Part shown: in pieces, positions 1 to 11,300 of the stretch
Numbering within the stretch: the first letter of the stretch is position 1
Layout of the letters: every line of letters starts with the position of its first letter
Assembly (NCBI RefSeq): GCF_964355755.1
Contig: NC_092673.1
Coordinates: 18,979,001 to 19,043,000 of the forward strand
Direction: 5' to 3'
Source: Antedon mediterranea
Taxonomy: Eukaryota; Echinodermata; Crinoidea; Comatulida; Antedonidae
DNA: 64,000 nt
Position numbers and translations under genes: made by a program
The notes under the pieces: model-generated
Database searches by the model: none
The model's input: only the letters and a program-made list of their open reading frames with translations
Told to the model about the DNA's origin: nothing

Positions 1-767
1 TATATATTAACACTCACTTAACTGGATAGGACTTTCATTACAAAGGTTTTTATTGGATTGGATAGACAAAAAACAAAAAAAAACATAGCTACAGTATATG
101 GGAAAAAATGTTAAGGCGTGTAACGTTTTATAAACTTGAAATAAGCAGACTCAGGTGGTCCAACGTTGACAATCCCGAATACCATGATACAATAGGACTT
201 GTACAGTATCCCTCATGTAAACTGATGTAAGCACTGCAAAGTAAAATTAAAATGCATTACATACTTTTTGATTACAAATTCGGAAATCCAGAGTAAACAA
301 AGTAAACATTATGATTGGCATCAAAAGGTATAGCCGTAATTATAATTCTGTACCATGATAAGCTGGCAATTATTCGGCGGATTGGTAGAATAATGAAGAA
401 TACTACGTTCAAAATGGAAGTGAACTGAAGTAATCCACGACCACATGGTTTTTCTTTTACTTAAAAATTGTGCCTATACCCTATTTACTCACCTCTCTCA
501 AGGGTAATGCTGCCGTTTTTTTCTCGGTTGCTGCTTGTATATTCTTAATGACGCCCTGGAAATTACACACTTCATAGCCTTTTGATCCAGAGGTCGTTTT
601 TAAAAATATTAAAAGTCATAATTTAATAAATATTTGGTTTACGAACTTTTTAAATAGACCATGACCATCTCCGTTGCAAGATTGATGTTGAGTTCAAAAT
701 TCAGACCAATCAGAGTTTGTACCGCGGCGTGCATAGCGGACCAACTTTTGTGTTTGTCTTTTATATA
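1..767. other. AT-rich intergenic DNA
   Basis: No convincing coding region, RNA gene or mobile element is visible here. The segment is AT-rich with short poly-A and poly-T runs and ends in a TA microsatellite leading into the first ~85-bp repeat copy. Confidence 0.5.
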
Positions 768-858
768 TATATCGTTTCAAATTAATTAATTAAATTTCAG
801 TATATCACCGGGCGGTTTAGAATTAATGTTCTTTGCCTCTTGTGTTTATATATATAAA
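768..858 (+). repeat. ~85-bp interspersed repeat, copy 1
   Basis: It holds the word ATCACCGGGCGGTTTAGAAT preceded by TTAATTAATTAAATTTCAG and followed by a TA run. Almost the same block recurs at 1117-1208 and 2893-2975. The function is unknown. It may be a fragment of a larger dispersed element that ends in a TA microsatellite. Confidence 0.75.
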
Positions 859-1008
859 AGTATCTCTTCGGAGATCCCGCCTCGTGAATAAATATACTGA
901 AAGATGAGGGCGTATCAATATGATCTCTGTTGCGCGTGCGTACAACTGAGGACTAGTGCTGAATGTTAAAGAGTCGTTATCCAATCGAGTTCGAACAATA
1001 CCATGAAA

Positions 1009-1080
1009 GCCCCAGTGGTCTAATGGTTAGGACATCTGCATATCAAGCAGGCGGTCCGAGTTCGAGTCTCGGTTGGGGCG
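1009..1080 (+). tRNA. tRNA-like cloverleaf, apparent anticodon AUC (Asp-like), probably a SINE head
   Basis: A 72-nt cloverleaf can be drawn. The acceptor stem is GCCCCAG with TTGGGGC (one G-T pair). The D stem is GTCT/GGAC, the anticodon stem TCTGC/GCAGG, and the T stem CCGAG/CTCGG is perfect. The anticodon loop is ATATCAA, giving anticodon AUC at 1042-1044. That would read GAU (Asp), but eukaryotic tRNA-Asp normally carries GUC, so a functional tRNA-Asp is doubtful. A- and B-box-like words are present (TGGTCTAATGG, GTTCGAGTC). The 3' flank (ctttttctcattct...acagatttcct) recurs next to degenerate tRNA-like ends at 32.5, 41.4, 45.4 and 50.0 kb, which points to a tRNA-derived SINE rather than a single-copy tRNA gene. 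Confidence 0.6.
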
Positions 1081-1112
1081 ACTTTTTCTCATTCTCACAG
1101 ATTTCCTCATCT
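1081..1112 (+). repeat. SINE-like tail shared with the giant palindrome arms
   Basis: The segment directly 3' of the cloverleaf reads ctttttctcattctcacaga and onward. A closely matching tail follows tRNA-like 3' halves inside all four arms of palindromes E1 and E2 (32461-32520 and counterparts). Sharing head and tail together suggests one tRNA-derived SINE family. Confidence 0.6.
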
Positions 1113-1116
1113 TTAT

Positions 1117-1208
1117 CGTTTCAAATTAATTAATTAAATTTCAGTATATCACCGGGCGGTTTAGAATTAATGTTCTTTGCCTCTTGTGTTTATATATATA
1201 TATATATA
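1117..1208 (+). repeat. ~85-bp interspersed repeat, copy 2
   Basis: Nearly identical to 768-858, including the start TATCGTTTCAAATTAATTAA and the terminal TA run. Copies 1 and 2 bracket the tRNA-like element. Copies 2 and 3 bracket the Penelope-like element. Confidence 0.75.
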
Positions 1209-1318
1209 AATCGAAAGAATGACAATGCTGTGGGTATCAGTGGCTGGATCTCAATGGAGATACAAAAATAAAAAGCGAAAAGCTAAATCAAAACGATAAA
1301 GTAAACAGCCAGAAAAGT

Positions 1319-1354
1319 TAGCAGAGCTTTCGGGCAACACTAGCCCTTCATCAG
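1319..1354 (-). ncRNA. Hammerhead-ribozyme-like core in the Penelope 3' region
   Basis: Minus-strand reading gives CTGATGA, a 4-bp stem II (GGGC/GCCC, 7-nt loop), GAAA, then a possible 3-bp stem III (AGC/GCT with a 3-nt loop) and an A at the expected cleavage position. These match the invariant hammerhead core. Hammerhead motifs are known from Penelope-like elements. The sequences outside do not form an obvious stem I, so this copy is probably degenerate or inactive. Confidence 0.45.
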
Positions 1355-1542
1355 TGCAAGTGAAGGAATTTGGATAACGTCTTAGTATAAAGCTGGCAAG
1401 TGCTGCCTGGGTGGACAGGAATAAAAGAAATATGACAAAGGGAGCCAGGGTGGAGTCTGAATAAGAGTGGAAAACAAAGAAGGTAGCTTGGTAGAGATAT
1501 AAACAATTTTGGAATGAGACTAAAAAACAGCTTAAATGGTGA

Positions 1543-2857
1543 TTAATATTGAAACTTAAATTTTGGTAGATCTGGGAGTATGTTCCTAATGTTAAGTCCA
1601 AAAGGTTTTGTGGTTTTAAGTAGTAATTCCCAGTGGTTTTCTTTGTCTTTGCGAGTTTTGTCGCTCCATTTGACATCGTGGTCTATTGCAATAACTCTGA
1701 AATTTGCAATCGAGTGACCAGCTGAATTAAAATGTTCAGCTACAGGTTGATCAAGCTTTAATGTTTTGATAGCTGATCTATGTTGTGTCATTCTCATACG
1801 GAGAGTGTTTTTTTTTTCTCCGACGTACTGTTTGCCACAAATATTACAGTATATGAGATAAATGACGTTTTTGGTTAGACAATTAATTGATTGTCTTATC
1901 CGAAAAATGCGGCCAGTTTGGTTACTCTCAAATTTTTCAGTAGAATCAACCAATGAACAAGTTTTGCAAGATTTGCCGCAAAGGTGACTGCCCAAATTTT
2001 GGCTGTCATGAGAGTTAATTTCACTCTTAAATTTGGATCTGACTAATATATCACGAAGGTTGGGAGGTCTACGAAATGCAATAATGGGTGGTTCCGGAAA
2101 AACAGTCCTGAGACGTTCTGTGGACTATAGAATGGGCATATGTTTCTCAATAATAGCCCGTAATGGAGGCAACCTAGGGTGGTAGGTTGTGACCAATGGC
2201 ACTCTGGTCGAATTTTTTGGCTGACGTGGTTTGTACGTCAGTGTTTGACATCGAGGAATATCTTTTGCTTTCTTTATAGCAGTTTCGATGTATTCCTTCT
2301 TGTAATTTCTATTCTGGAGATGTCCGGTTAGTTCTTCGGTACGATTCTGAAAATCTAAATCTGAAGAACAGATACGTCTGATACGTAATGCTTGACTGTA
2401 CGGTATGTTTTTAGTACAGTGTCGGGGGTGACAACTGCTAGGGAGCAGGTACATATTTTTATCCGTGGGTTTACGGAATAGGTCAGTTTTGAGTGTACCA
2501 TTTCCTATGGTCACTATAGTGTCCAAAAAATCAACGCTACTAGTGGATTTGGTAGCTGTAAATTTGATAGTTGGGTGGGCTGAATTAATATTGAGAAGAA
2601 AAGATTCCAAATTATCTTCACCATGAGTCCAGATCATGAAGATGTCGTCAATGTATCTAAACCAAACAAGTGGTTTATTTGGTTGGAGGGACAGAAAATT
2701 GGCCTCAAATTGTCCCATAAATAAATTTGCAAAAGATGGCGCCATTTTTGTGCCCATCGCTGTACCATGAATTTGAAGGTAATGGTCATTTCCAAAAATA
2801 AAATTGTTGTTGGTTAAAATCAACATGACCAGTTCTCGTAAATGAGCTTTAGTAGGC

Positions 2858-2866
<9 letters not shown>
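1543..2866 (-). pseudogene. Penelope reverse transcriptase / GIY-YIG endonuclease, broken by one stop
   Basis: The reverse transcriptase part (2866-2125) shows GTAMGTKMAPSFANLF and the catalytic box RYIDDIF, typical of Penelope-like enzymes. The downstream part (1995-1543) has a cysteine-rich HLCGKSCKTC segment and a GIY-YIG core around IYLIYCNICGKQYVGE, with a conserved-looking Arg and the later NH residues. Both parts lie in the same frame and are separated by a TAG just after residues MPIL (about 2125-2127), after which homologous-looking sequence continues. The N-terminal half of the reverse transcriptase is missing. The copy is therefore inactive, but only lightly decayed. Confidence 0.85.

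Positions 2867-2895
<29 letters not shown>
2862..2895. repeat. TA microsatellite
   Basis: Uninterrupted TA dinucleotides mark the truncated 5' edge of the Penelope-like element. Confidence 0.9.
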
Positions 2896-2900
<5 letters not shown>

Positions 2901-2975
2901 TAATTAATTAAATTTCAGTATATCACCGGGCGGTTTAGAATTAATGTTCTTTGCCTGATTTGTTTATATATATAT
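2893..2975 (+). repeat. ~85-bp interspersed repeat, copy 3
   Basis: Same block as 768-858, with a small change near its end (cctgatttg instead of cctcttgtg). It directly follows the TA run at the Penelope 5' edge. Confidence 0.7.
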
Positions 2976-4573
2976 AGATAGATATAACTCTATTATGGTA
3001 CATTAAAATGGCATATTCAACAACAAAAAATGTAAGAATCCTTAAACTATTATTGATAATGTAATGTTGCTTGTTTATTATCTAACATTTTGAAGCAAAG
3101 AGTTCCATAAAAAGAAATTAAGTAAATGTAACAAATTCGGCCTCTATTTTCAAGGAGATGTACATTTTTGGAGGCACAAATAAACAAAAAGTTAATTCAG
3201 ACATTCAAAATTAGAAACCTCTTTAAGTGCTTTAATAATTTTCATAATTTATGACTGTTTCACAGGGCAAAGAATGGACAGAATTAAAGCGAAAATGTAA
3301 GGTGTATTTCTAATGTCTAAAATAAAATTTTTGTTTTTGTTGACTCAAAACAACACCTAATACATTTTGAAAGGTCGTATCCCACATATTTAAAAATAAT
3401 TTTAAACAACAACAAATGAGGATGAATTTAAATTTAACATGAACCCTTTTATGTATATTATATTCCTAAGTAAGTAAGTTTTTATTACTGTATTAATTAA
3501 ACATATAGAAGGAAATTATAAGAAAAAACACACCGCCCTTCCTGAAAAAAAAATTGAATTGAATTGACAAATTGCATAGAAAACACACTTGTTCATCCCT
3601 GATAAAAGTAACATTTAAGCATTTCTTTATATTTTTTTATATAGATTGCTTGAGCCATGGTGTACTGTCAGTCATTATGTGATGCATTTTTAACATTTTT
3701 TTATGATTCATTGAATTCAAAGAATTTAATACATGTAAAGCAAATAAACCTGATTTTTGTGTTGAGTTGGTGTTTCCTTTTTAACTCTCAATAACCTTTT
3801 AATAATAAATAAAAAATAAATTTTAAAAACAATTCGTAGTTGAAGATTCAAATAATCCTCTGATCACATGATGGCACTGAATGGTCAATTTACTCAATGA
3901 AAATAGGGATGGCCAGAAATACAGAACAGAATATAATCTTGCAGCCTGCTGGAAATAATGCTGTCAAAGGAATCGTGTTTTTAAAAATGTTGAAACCACT
4001 ATTTTATCCATTTTTTTATTTTTTTCTATTTCATTTGTCTTCTAGTTGTGTTAATGTTGAAATTACTATTACAGTATAATTATTATTATTATTATTATGT
4101 ATGTATTTTAATACGTAAAAGCATAATAATTTTAAAACATTAATTAAAATGTTAATTAAAACATGTTAATTTTAACATAGAGATCTCTATGATTTTCAGT
4201 ATGGTACTTTGTCTTTATTTTAATTAGTTCCTCTATCATAATAATAATAAATTATCAATTTCTTTCATAATTCTTTTTTATGTTAAACTTGTTAGACTGT
4301 CCACATCATTTACAAACAAGAATTTAGAAACACCATGAGGGAGTTTTTTGTTATCGTTCTGTTTCCTGGATATCCTGGTTTATATGTAAACATTGGTACA
4401 TAAATATTTTAGAATTTTATTTTGTAATTGTACTCTAATTTGCAACAAAAAAGTGGTACAAATCTCAATGTGTTGTTAATGTGCAATGGCTTTAAACTGT
4501 CGTAGTAAGGTCAAAACCTAAATGCAATTAAGCACAATCTGTTTAGTCTACCTACAACAATAAGCTTATAATT
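2976..4573. other. AT-rich intergenic DNA
   Basis: No gene could be supported. Features are limited to a TAAG/TTGAATTGAATTG-containing stretch near 3465-3575 that resembles a LINE 3' tail in minus orientation, and an ATT microsatellite near 4079-4097. A 60-codon open frame at 3897 lacks any recognisable domain and is probably chance. Confidence 0.45.
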
Positions 4574-6483
4574 ATGTATGCCTGCAAACCATTCAGCTTC
4601 TGGAACTATGTCATGGTTGTATGCCTGAAAACCATTCAGCTTCTTCAACTATGTCATGGTTGTATGCCTGCAAACCATTCAGCTTCTGAAACTATGTCAT
4701 GGTTGTATTGCCTACACACCAGCTTCTGCAACTATGTCATGGTTGTATGCCTACAAACCATTCACCTTCTGCAACTATGTCATGGTTGTATATGCCTGCA
4801 AACCATTCAGCTTCTGGAACTATGTCATGGTTGTATTGCCTACAAACCATTCAGCTTCTGCAACTATGTCATGGTTGTATGCCTAAAAACCATTCAGCTT
4901 TTGCAACTATGTCATGGTTGTATGCCTACAATCCATTCAGCTTCTGCAACTATGTCATGGTTGTATGCCTACAATCCATTCAGCTTCTGTAACTATGTGA
5001 TGGTTGTATGCCTACAAACCATTCAGCTTCTGCAACTATGTCATGGTTGTATGCCTAGAATCCATTCAGCTTCTGTAACTATGTCATGGTTGTATGCCTA
5101 CAAACCATTCAGCTTCTGCAACTATGTCATGGTTGTATGCCTACAATCCATTCAGCTTCTGTAACTATGTCATGGTTGTATGCCTGCAAACCATTCAGCT
5201 TCTGCAACTATGTCATGGTTGTATGCCTACAAACCATTCAGCTTCTGTAACTATGTCATGGTTGTAATGCCTGCAAACCATTCAGCTTCTGCAACTATGT
5301 CATGGTTGTATGCCTACACACCATTCAGCTTCTGCAACTATGTCATGGTTGTAATGCCTGCAAACCATTCAGCTTCTGGAACTATGTCATGGTTGTATTG
5401 CCTACACACCAGCTTCTGCAACTATGTCATGGTTGTATGCCTACAAACCATTCAGCTTCTGCAACTATGTCATGGTTGTAATGCCTGCAAACCATTCAGC
5501 TTCTGCAACTATGTCATGGTTGTATGCCTACAATCCATTCAGCTTCTGCAAATATGTCATGGTTGTATGCCTACAAACCATTCAGCTTCTGCAACTATGT
5601 CATGGTTGTATGCCTACAAACCATTCAGCTTCTGCAACTATGTCATGGTTGTATGCCTACAATCCATTCAGCTTCTACAACTATGTCATGGTTGTATGCC
5701 TACAATCCATTCAGCTTCTGTAACTATGTCATGGTTGTATGCCTGCAAACCATTCAGCTTCTACAACTATGTCATGGTTGTATGCCTACAAACCATTCAG
5801 CTTCTTTAACTATGTCATGGTTGTAATGCCTGCAAACCATTCAGCTTCTGCAACTATGTCATGGTTGTATGCCTACACACCATTCAGCTTCTGCAACTAT
5901 GTCATGGTTGTAATGCCTGCAAACCATTCAGCTTCTGGAACTATGTCATGGTTGTATTGCCTACACACCAGCTTCTGCAACTATGTCATGGTTGTATGCC
6001 TACAAACCATTCAGCTTCTGCAACTATGTCATGGTTGTAATGCCTGCAAACCATTCAGCTTCTGGAACTATGTCATGGTTGTATTGCCTACAAACCATTC
6101 AGCTTCTGCAACTATGTCATGGTTGTATGCCTAAAAACCATTCAGCTTTTGCAACTATGTCATGGTTGTATGCCTGCAAACCATTCAGCTTCTGTAACTA
6201 TGTCATGGTTGTATGCCTGCAAACCATTCAGCTTCTGCAACTATGTCATGGTTGTATGCCTACAAACCATTCAGCTTCTGCAACTATGTCATGGTTGTAT
6301 GCCTACAATCCATTCAGCTTCTGTAACTATGTCATGGTTGTATGCCTACAAACCATTCAGCTTCTGCAACTATGTCATGGTTGTATGCCTACAATCCATT
6401 CAGCTTCTGTAACTATGTCATGGTTGTATGTCTACAAACCATTCAGCTTCTGCAACTATGTCATGGTTGTATGCCTACAATCC
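4574..6483 (+). repeat. 43-bp satellite array, left part (~44 copies)
   Basis: Tandem units of about 43 bp have the consensus halves ATGCCTACAAACCATTCAGC and TTCTGCAACTATGTCATGGT plus TGT. Variants include a 44-bp unit (TAATGCC) and a shortened unit (TATTGCCTACACACCAGC) near 4706, 5394 and 5953 that marks higher-order blocks. Because 43 is not a multiple of 3 and stop codons are rare in the unit, long meaningless open frames run through all three + frames. The array resumes at 7753 beyond a LINE insertion. Confidence 0.95.
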
Positions 6484-7752
6484 AATTCAATTTCAATTCA
6501 ATTCATCGACATTTTTATTCCATAATCAAAATAAAAACATATACAAATACAATACAAATAATAAGATAATGGAATGGGATACAAAATAAGCACAAGTGCT
6601 TTAAGCATGTAACCCTAACAAAAAGATCAAACAATTAGTACAAACAAAAAGAACAAACCAAAATAACATAATGTGATTTACTTAACTTAAATATTTCTGT
6701 TGTTATAATATTGCTTTAATCTCTGTTTAAACAAACTTAAAGTGGGGGATTGTTTTATATAGTCTGTTAAATTGTTCCAAATATGTGTTCCTTGGTAGGA
6801 AATACATTGCTGTCCGACTTTGGTGCGTTTTAGTTGTGGACAGTAGTTTGACCTGTTTCTAGTTGAGTAATTATGGAATGAGGCAGATGTACTAAATAAG
6901 TTATTAAATGATTCAGGTAATAGATTATGTTTATATTGATACATAAATATAGCAGTGTGTTTCGTATAAAGGTCAAAAATATTTAATGTTTGGGTTGAAA
7001 TAAAAAGTGGATGAGAAGGATGCATAAAATGAACATGACAAATATTTCTAAGTGCTTTTTTCTGGAGAATATGTATACGGTTTAAGTTTGTAGCAGAAGT
7101 AGCACCCCATACTGTGATAGCATACGTTATTCTAGGTAATATAAGTGCATTGTATACCGTTAACAAGATTTTACTTGATAACATAGACTTCACTTTGTTT
7201 AAGACACCAATTATTCTAGAAATACTGTTTGCTACCTCATTTACATGAAAATTAAACGATAAAGTTTCATCCAGAAATAAGCCTAGAAATTTAACTTCAG
7301 TAGCTTTTACTATACATTCATTTCCCATCCTCAATTCTAGTGAGGTAGTGTCAGCTGACTTATTTCTAGCCTTAAATATAACATATTTTGATTTGTTTAC
7401 ATTTAGCGTTAATTTGTTAGCAATAAACCAGTCCGAAAGTATAGATAACTCCTGGTTCATTGTATCAAAAGCTTGAGTAATATCATTGTGACTATAAAAC
7501 ACATTTGTGTCATCTGCATACATAATCATGTCTACATGGTTACATGCTAGACTAATATCATTAATGAATATAAGAAATAATAATGGACCCAATATGGATC
7601 CCTGAGGAACTCCAGTGTTTACTGTCATTTTACTAGATGCAGTATTAACAATAAATGTGTATTGTAGTCTTTTTTTAAGATAGTTTGAGAACCAGTTTAG
7701 CGTAACTCCTCTTATACCATAAAATCTTAACTTATCTAATAATACATCATCC
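6484..7752 (-). mobile_element. 5'-truncated CR1/Jockey-type LINE inserted in the 43-bp satellite
   Basis: The element splits one satellite unit (ctacaatcc / attcagcttc). Its 3' end is at the left, with a tail of repeated TTGAAT-like words (rc of aattcaatttcaattcaatt). The 5' end is cut inside the reverse transcriptase at 7752. A short ATCC(A) word on both sides is a possible target-site duplication. The open, unbroken frame points to a fairly recent insertion. Confidence 0.85.
6687..7752 (-). pseudogene. LINE ORF2 C-terminal fragment (reverse transcriptase)
   Basis: About 355 codons without a stop begin in the middle of the reverse transcriptase (LLDKLRFYGIRG). They contain the GVPQGSILGPLLFLIFINDI block, the catalytic MYADDT box and the thumb and C-terminal region seen in CR1/Jockey-group LINEs. 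The apurinic endonuclease and the first part of the reverse transcriptase are absent. A similar but distinct protein lies at 24590-26060. The fragment cannot mobilise itself. Confidence 0.9.
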
Positions 7753-8340
7753 ATTCAGCTTCTGTAACTATGTCATGGTTGTATGCCTACAAACCATTCA
7801 GCTTCTGCAACTATGTCATGGTTCTATGCCTACAATCCATTCAGCTTCTGTAACTATGTCATGGTTGTATGCCTGCAAACCATTCAGCTTCTGCAACTAT
7901 GTCATGGTTGTATGCCTACAAACCATTCAGCTTTTGTAACTATGTCATGGTTGTAATGCCTGAAAACCATTCAGCTTCTGCAACTATGTCATGGTTGTAT
8001 GCCTACACACCATTCAGCTTCTGCAACTATGTCATGGTTGTAATGCCTGCAAACCATTCAGCTTCTGGAACTATGTCATGGTTGTATTGCCTACACACCA
8101 GCTTCTGCAACTATGTCATGGTTGTATGCCTACAATCCATTCAGCTTCTGTAACTATGTCATGGTTGTATGCCTACAAACCATTCAGCTTCTGCAACTAT
8201 GTCATGGTTGTATGCCTACAAACCATTCAGCTTTTGCAACTATGTCATGGTTGTATGCCTAGAATCCATTCAGCTTCTGCAACTATGTCATGGTTAATGC
8301 CTGCAAGCCATTCAGCTTCTGCAACTATGTCATAGTTGTA
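7753..8340 (+). repeat. 43-bp satellite array, right part (~14 copies)
   Basis: Continuation of the array at 4574-6483, with the same unit and the same short variant (near 8084). It ends by decay around 8330-8340. Confidence 0.95.
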
Positions 8341-11300
8341 ATACTTGTGAAGGTTATTGGTATGTAGGTTTCTTCTTCAGGAGGCCTACTTGTTGGCTCT
8401 TGTGAATATATAACAGTTGGTCTCAATAGAATCGCTCATTTGTCTAAAATAATGCTTATTACTGCCTGGCAACACACAGATGTGCGGCAAACTCAACTTT
8501 GTCAAAATCGATTGATCGATGATAGTGATTACAATTTTTTAGTGTAAAAGGCCAATTGCGTCTTTAATGTTCCACTGAAAAATATCCGGAAATGCTATTT
8601 CTGCTGGGTTAGGAAAGAACATTTTCTGAAAAACAAAAATAGCGACTACACAACTATCAGATGTTACTGAGCGTATGCAGAGTTTTTTTTTACTCAATAG
8701 TTGCTAATGTTTAAGCAACAAAAATAATAAATATTGTATATCATAATATTTTTAAATTTTTTAAATCATTTGAATCAACATTTATCTAATAAGAATAAAA
8801 CTACATGATTCAAATAGTAAACAGGGAGTGCGATTTTTAGTAGCGTGGACGCGACTTTATAGTTCACTATGTCAGTCGGTCTGTCGGTCTGTCTGTCGGT
8901 CCGGTATCACTATGCGTTTTAGCACGCGACTTATGGCTGTTGGCCTTGTTTGTTATGTTACATTGTTAGTTTTTGCCAACTCATTTTATTGAGTTTTCAA
9001 ACAGCAGAAAGTCACATGATGGTGTGTGTTGGCCTAGTGTATGTTTACTTGAATTTTATTCACATGTTTTTACACACCTACAATAAATTATCAATTCATC
9101 ATAATATTTAAAACCATAATAACATTTTCTATTAAATAGGCTAGTATGCTAGATTGATTATTATGAAAGTCCTGTGACACGCAGAACGCAGTCAAATGTG
9201 TGTTTGTAATTTGCATAACAATAAACATCTTCATTACACAGTTTGCATAGAGATGCGCAATTATATTACTACAGTATACCAGATAGAGTCAAGACATACA
9301 TAGCCTACTAGGGTAATTTTATGGAGCAGTAATTTTGTTTTAGATTCAGTTGTAGCGTGAGTTATATCTATCATTATTTTATACTACAGTAATTTTATTT
9401 AATATAGACTGTTTTCTGTAATCAGAAATAGCCAGTAGTCCTAGATAGCCAGTAAACAATGCTATACTGGTTTAGCATAGAATATCAATATCAATATCAA
9501 ACATTTTAGAAATATTGTCCAATTAAAACTAAAAAATTGTAATTAATATTCAATTGCATAAATGCAAATATAGTTTATTTTAAAAAGTGAAATAATGGAG
9601 CAAATTGCAGGCCGTAGTAGGCAGGCGGGTGGGGATTATGGTTTGGATGAACCCCTTTGTCTGCAAACCCTCATTTCACTGCAAACCCCTTCCCCACTAG
9701 CCCCCTATCTGAATTTGAAGTTTTCTCCGCATTTTCTCCTTCTTGGACTACCTAATGCCTGTGGTGCACCCTAACCCTGTGTTGCTCCCTTATGGGCCTG
9801 AATTGTAGTTTTAGTGGTTACATTCATACTTGGACAATGACTATAGTAACTATCTGTTGAAATTTCATGTTTAACTAAATTTGTTTATACCAACCTTTCA
9901 TTTCAAAAGAAATACTATAATATAAACTGTGACATTTCTGGTTTATTTAAACATTTTAAGACACTGAAAATTATGTATGTGTGTGTACAAATGTTATAAA
10001 AATTATAGGATTATTAGGGAATGAGTAAAATTTCCCCTGGATATATAATAATATGTAAAATTTGCTAACCAAGTATTGATTTTGTGTGTATTGTTCACCA
10101 TCATGTAACATTTGCTTTTGTAACCCATATTAATATTATAATATGTATTGTGCATGTGAGGTTCAAGGTCTTAGAAAGCATCTATAGACATGAAAAAATC
10201 AATAATGCATCATAAATTTTAAAGAAATTTAATTTAAACTAAGCTTATACAGAGACAAATAGTAATACAGCTTGTTGTTGTATTATAATAGTGAAAACAA
10301 AATAATTTATTGAAAAAAATGTTGGTATTAAATGTATATAGGTAAAATGTAATTTAATTTGTTTTATTTCTTTTGTTGACAATTCTTTTGTTCTCTCTTA
10401 TTTTAAACATTGACAACAGTTTGTACTGAACATTTTTCATAATTCGTTGTTTTTTTATTATACACAATGGCACTGTAAATAGAATGGATACTCATGGTTA
10501 CCTCCACATGGAGATTTTTTGTACCTCAATGGGATACTGATGTTTATCACCATGTATTTTGCTTTTTGCATAGCTGAATTATGCAAGGAGTCCAATCCTC
10601 TGTTAAATTGTTTTCCCAATTACTGGCTGCTGTTTAGATGCTGTGATATACTGTTATGAAAACAGCGACATGTGAATGAACAAGTTTTTTAATAAATTAT
10701 TTGATTTGATTATATAGCCCAACCTTGCAAATATTCTGGCCAGGATTGTTGAAGCAAATTCAAAATAGAATATTTCATTGGTTGATTTAACTTGTACATA
10801 AAATAATCAGGCCTTTTTCAATTTGTATTTTTTTTTTTATATTTTTCTTATCGTGATTATATTGTATATATTTTTATTAATTTTGGGAATTGTGAAATGC
10901 TTGCACTTCATATTGTTTGTTTATGCTTTTTGTCCATAGTGTTTTTTTTTGTATCTTAAAGACAACTTTCCTCTTATTAAAATACTTAATACTTTTATGC
11001 GACAATAGGAAATATAGTCACACAGAACGGTTTATTTCAGTTTACTTTTTTTTTAACGTCGGAGCTTCCAGGATCTGGCACTTCAACCTCTAAAGGGCTG
11101 CGAAGTGACTTGACAATATATAGCTTAATTGAAATTTTCTTATTTTAAAGCAATAGTTAGTTTACAATAATCATTGAAGTCTGATGAATGTAACATTTGT
11201 ATGTATTCTATATTATATTACTGTGCTATTCATCCTCGGAACAGGTCCTCTACGGACCTACCGCAGGGTGCAGCCTAGTGCAGTCAATCTGTAAAGTATT

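Larger units (their letters stand above)
1206..2866 (-). mobile_element. Penelope-like retroelement, 5'-truncated
   Basis: On the minus strand this carries the C-terminal part of a Penelope-type reverse transcriptase followed by a GIY-YIG endonuclease, the domain order of endonuclease-bearing Penelope-like elements. The 5' end is cut off inside the reverse transcriptase, directly against a TA microsatellite (~2862-2895). The 3' end stops at a second TA run near 1206. A hammerhead-like core lies in its 3' region at 1319-1354. Flanking copies of the ~85-bp repeat suggest insertion into a TA-rich repeat. Confidence 0.85.

Noticed and set aside
3897-4079. 60-codon ORF beginning MKIGMARNTEQN
   Set aside because: AT-rich, no domain, no splice context and no conservation visible; likely chance.
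4574-8340. Long open frames (up to ~200 codons) rich in Cys, Trp and His on the + strand
   Set aside because: They are translations of the 43-bp satellite in all three frames. Unit length is not a multiple of 3 and the sequence follows the DNA repeat exactly.
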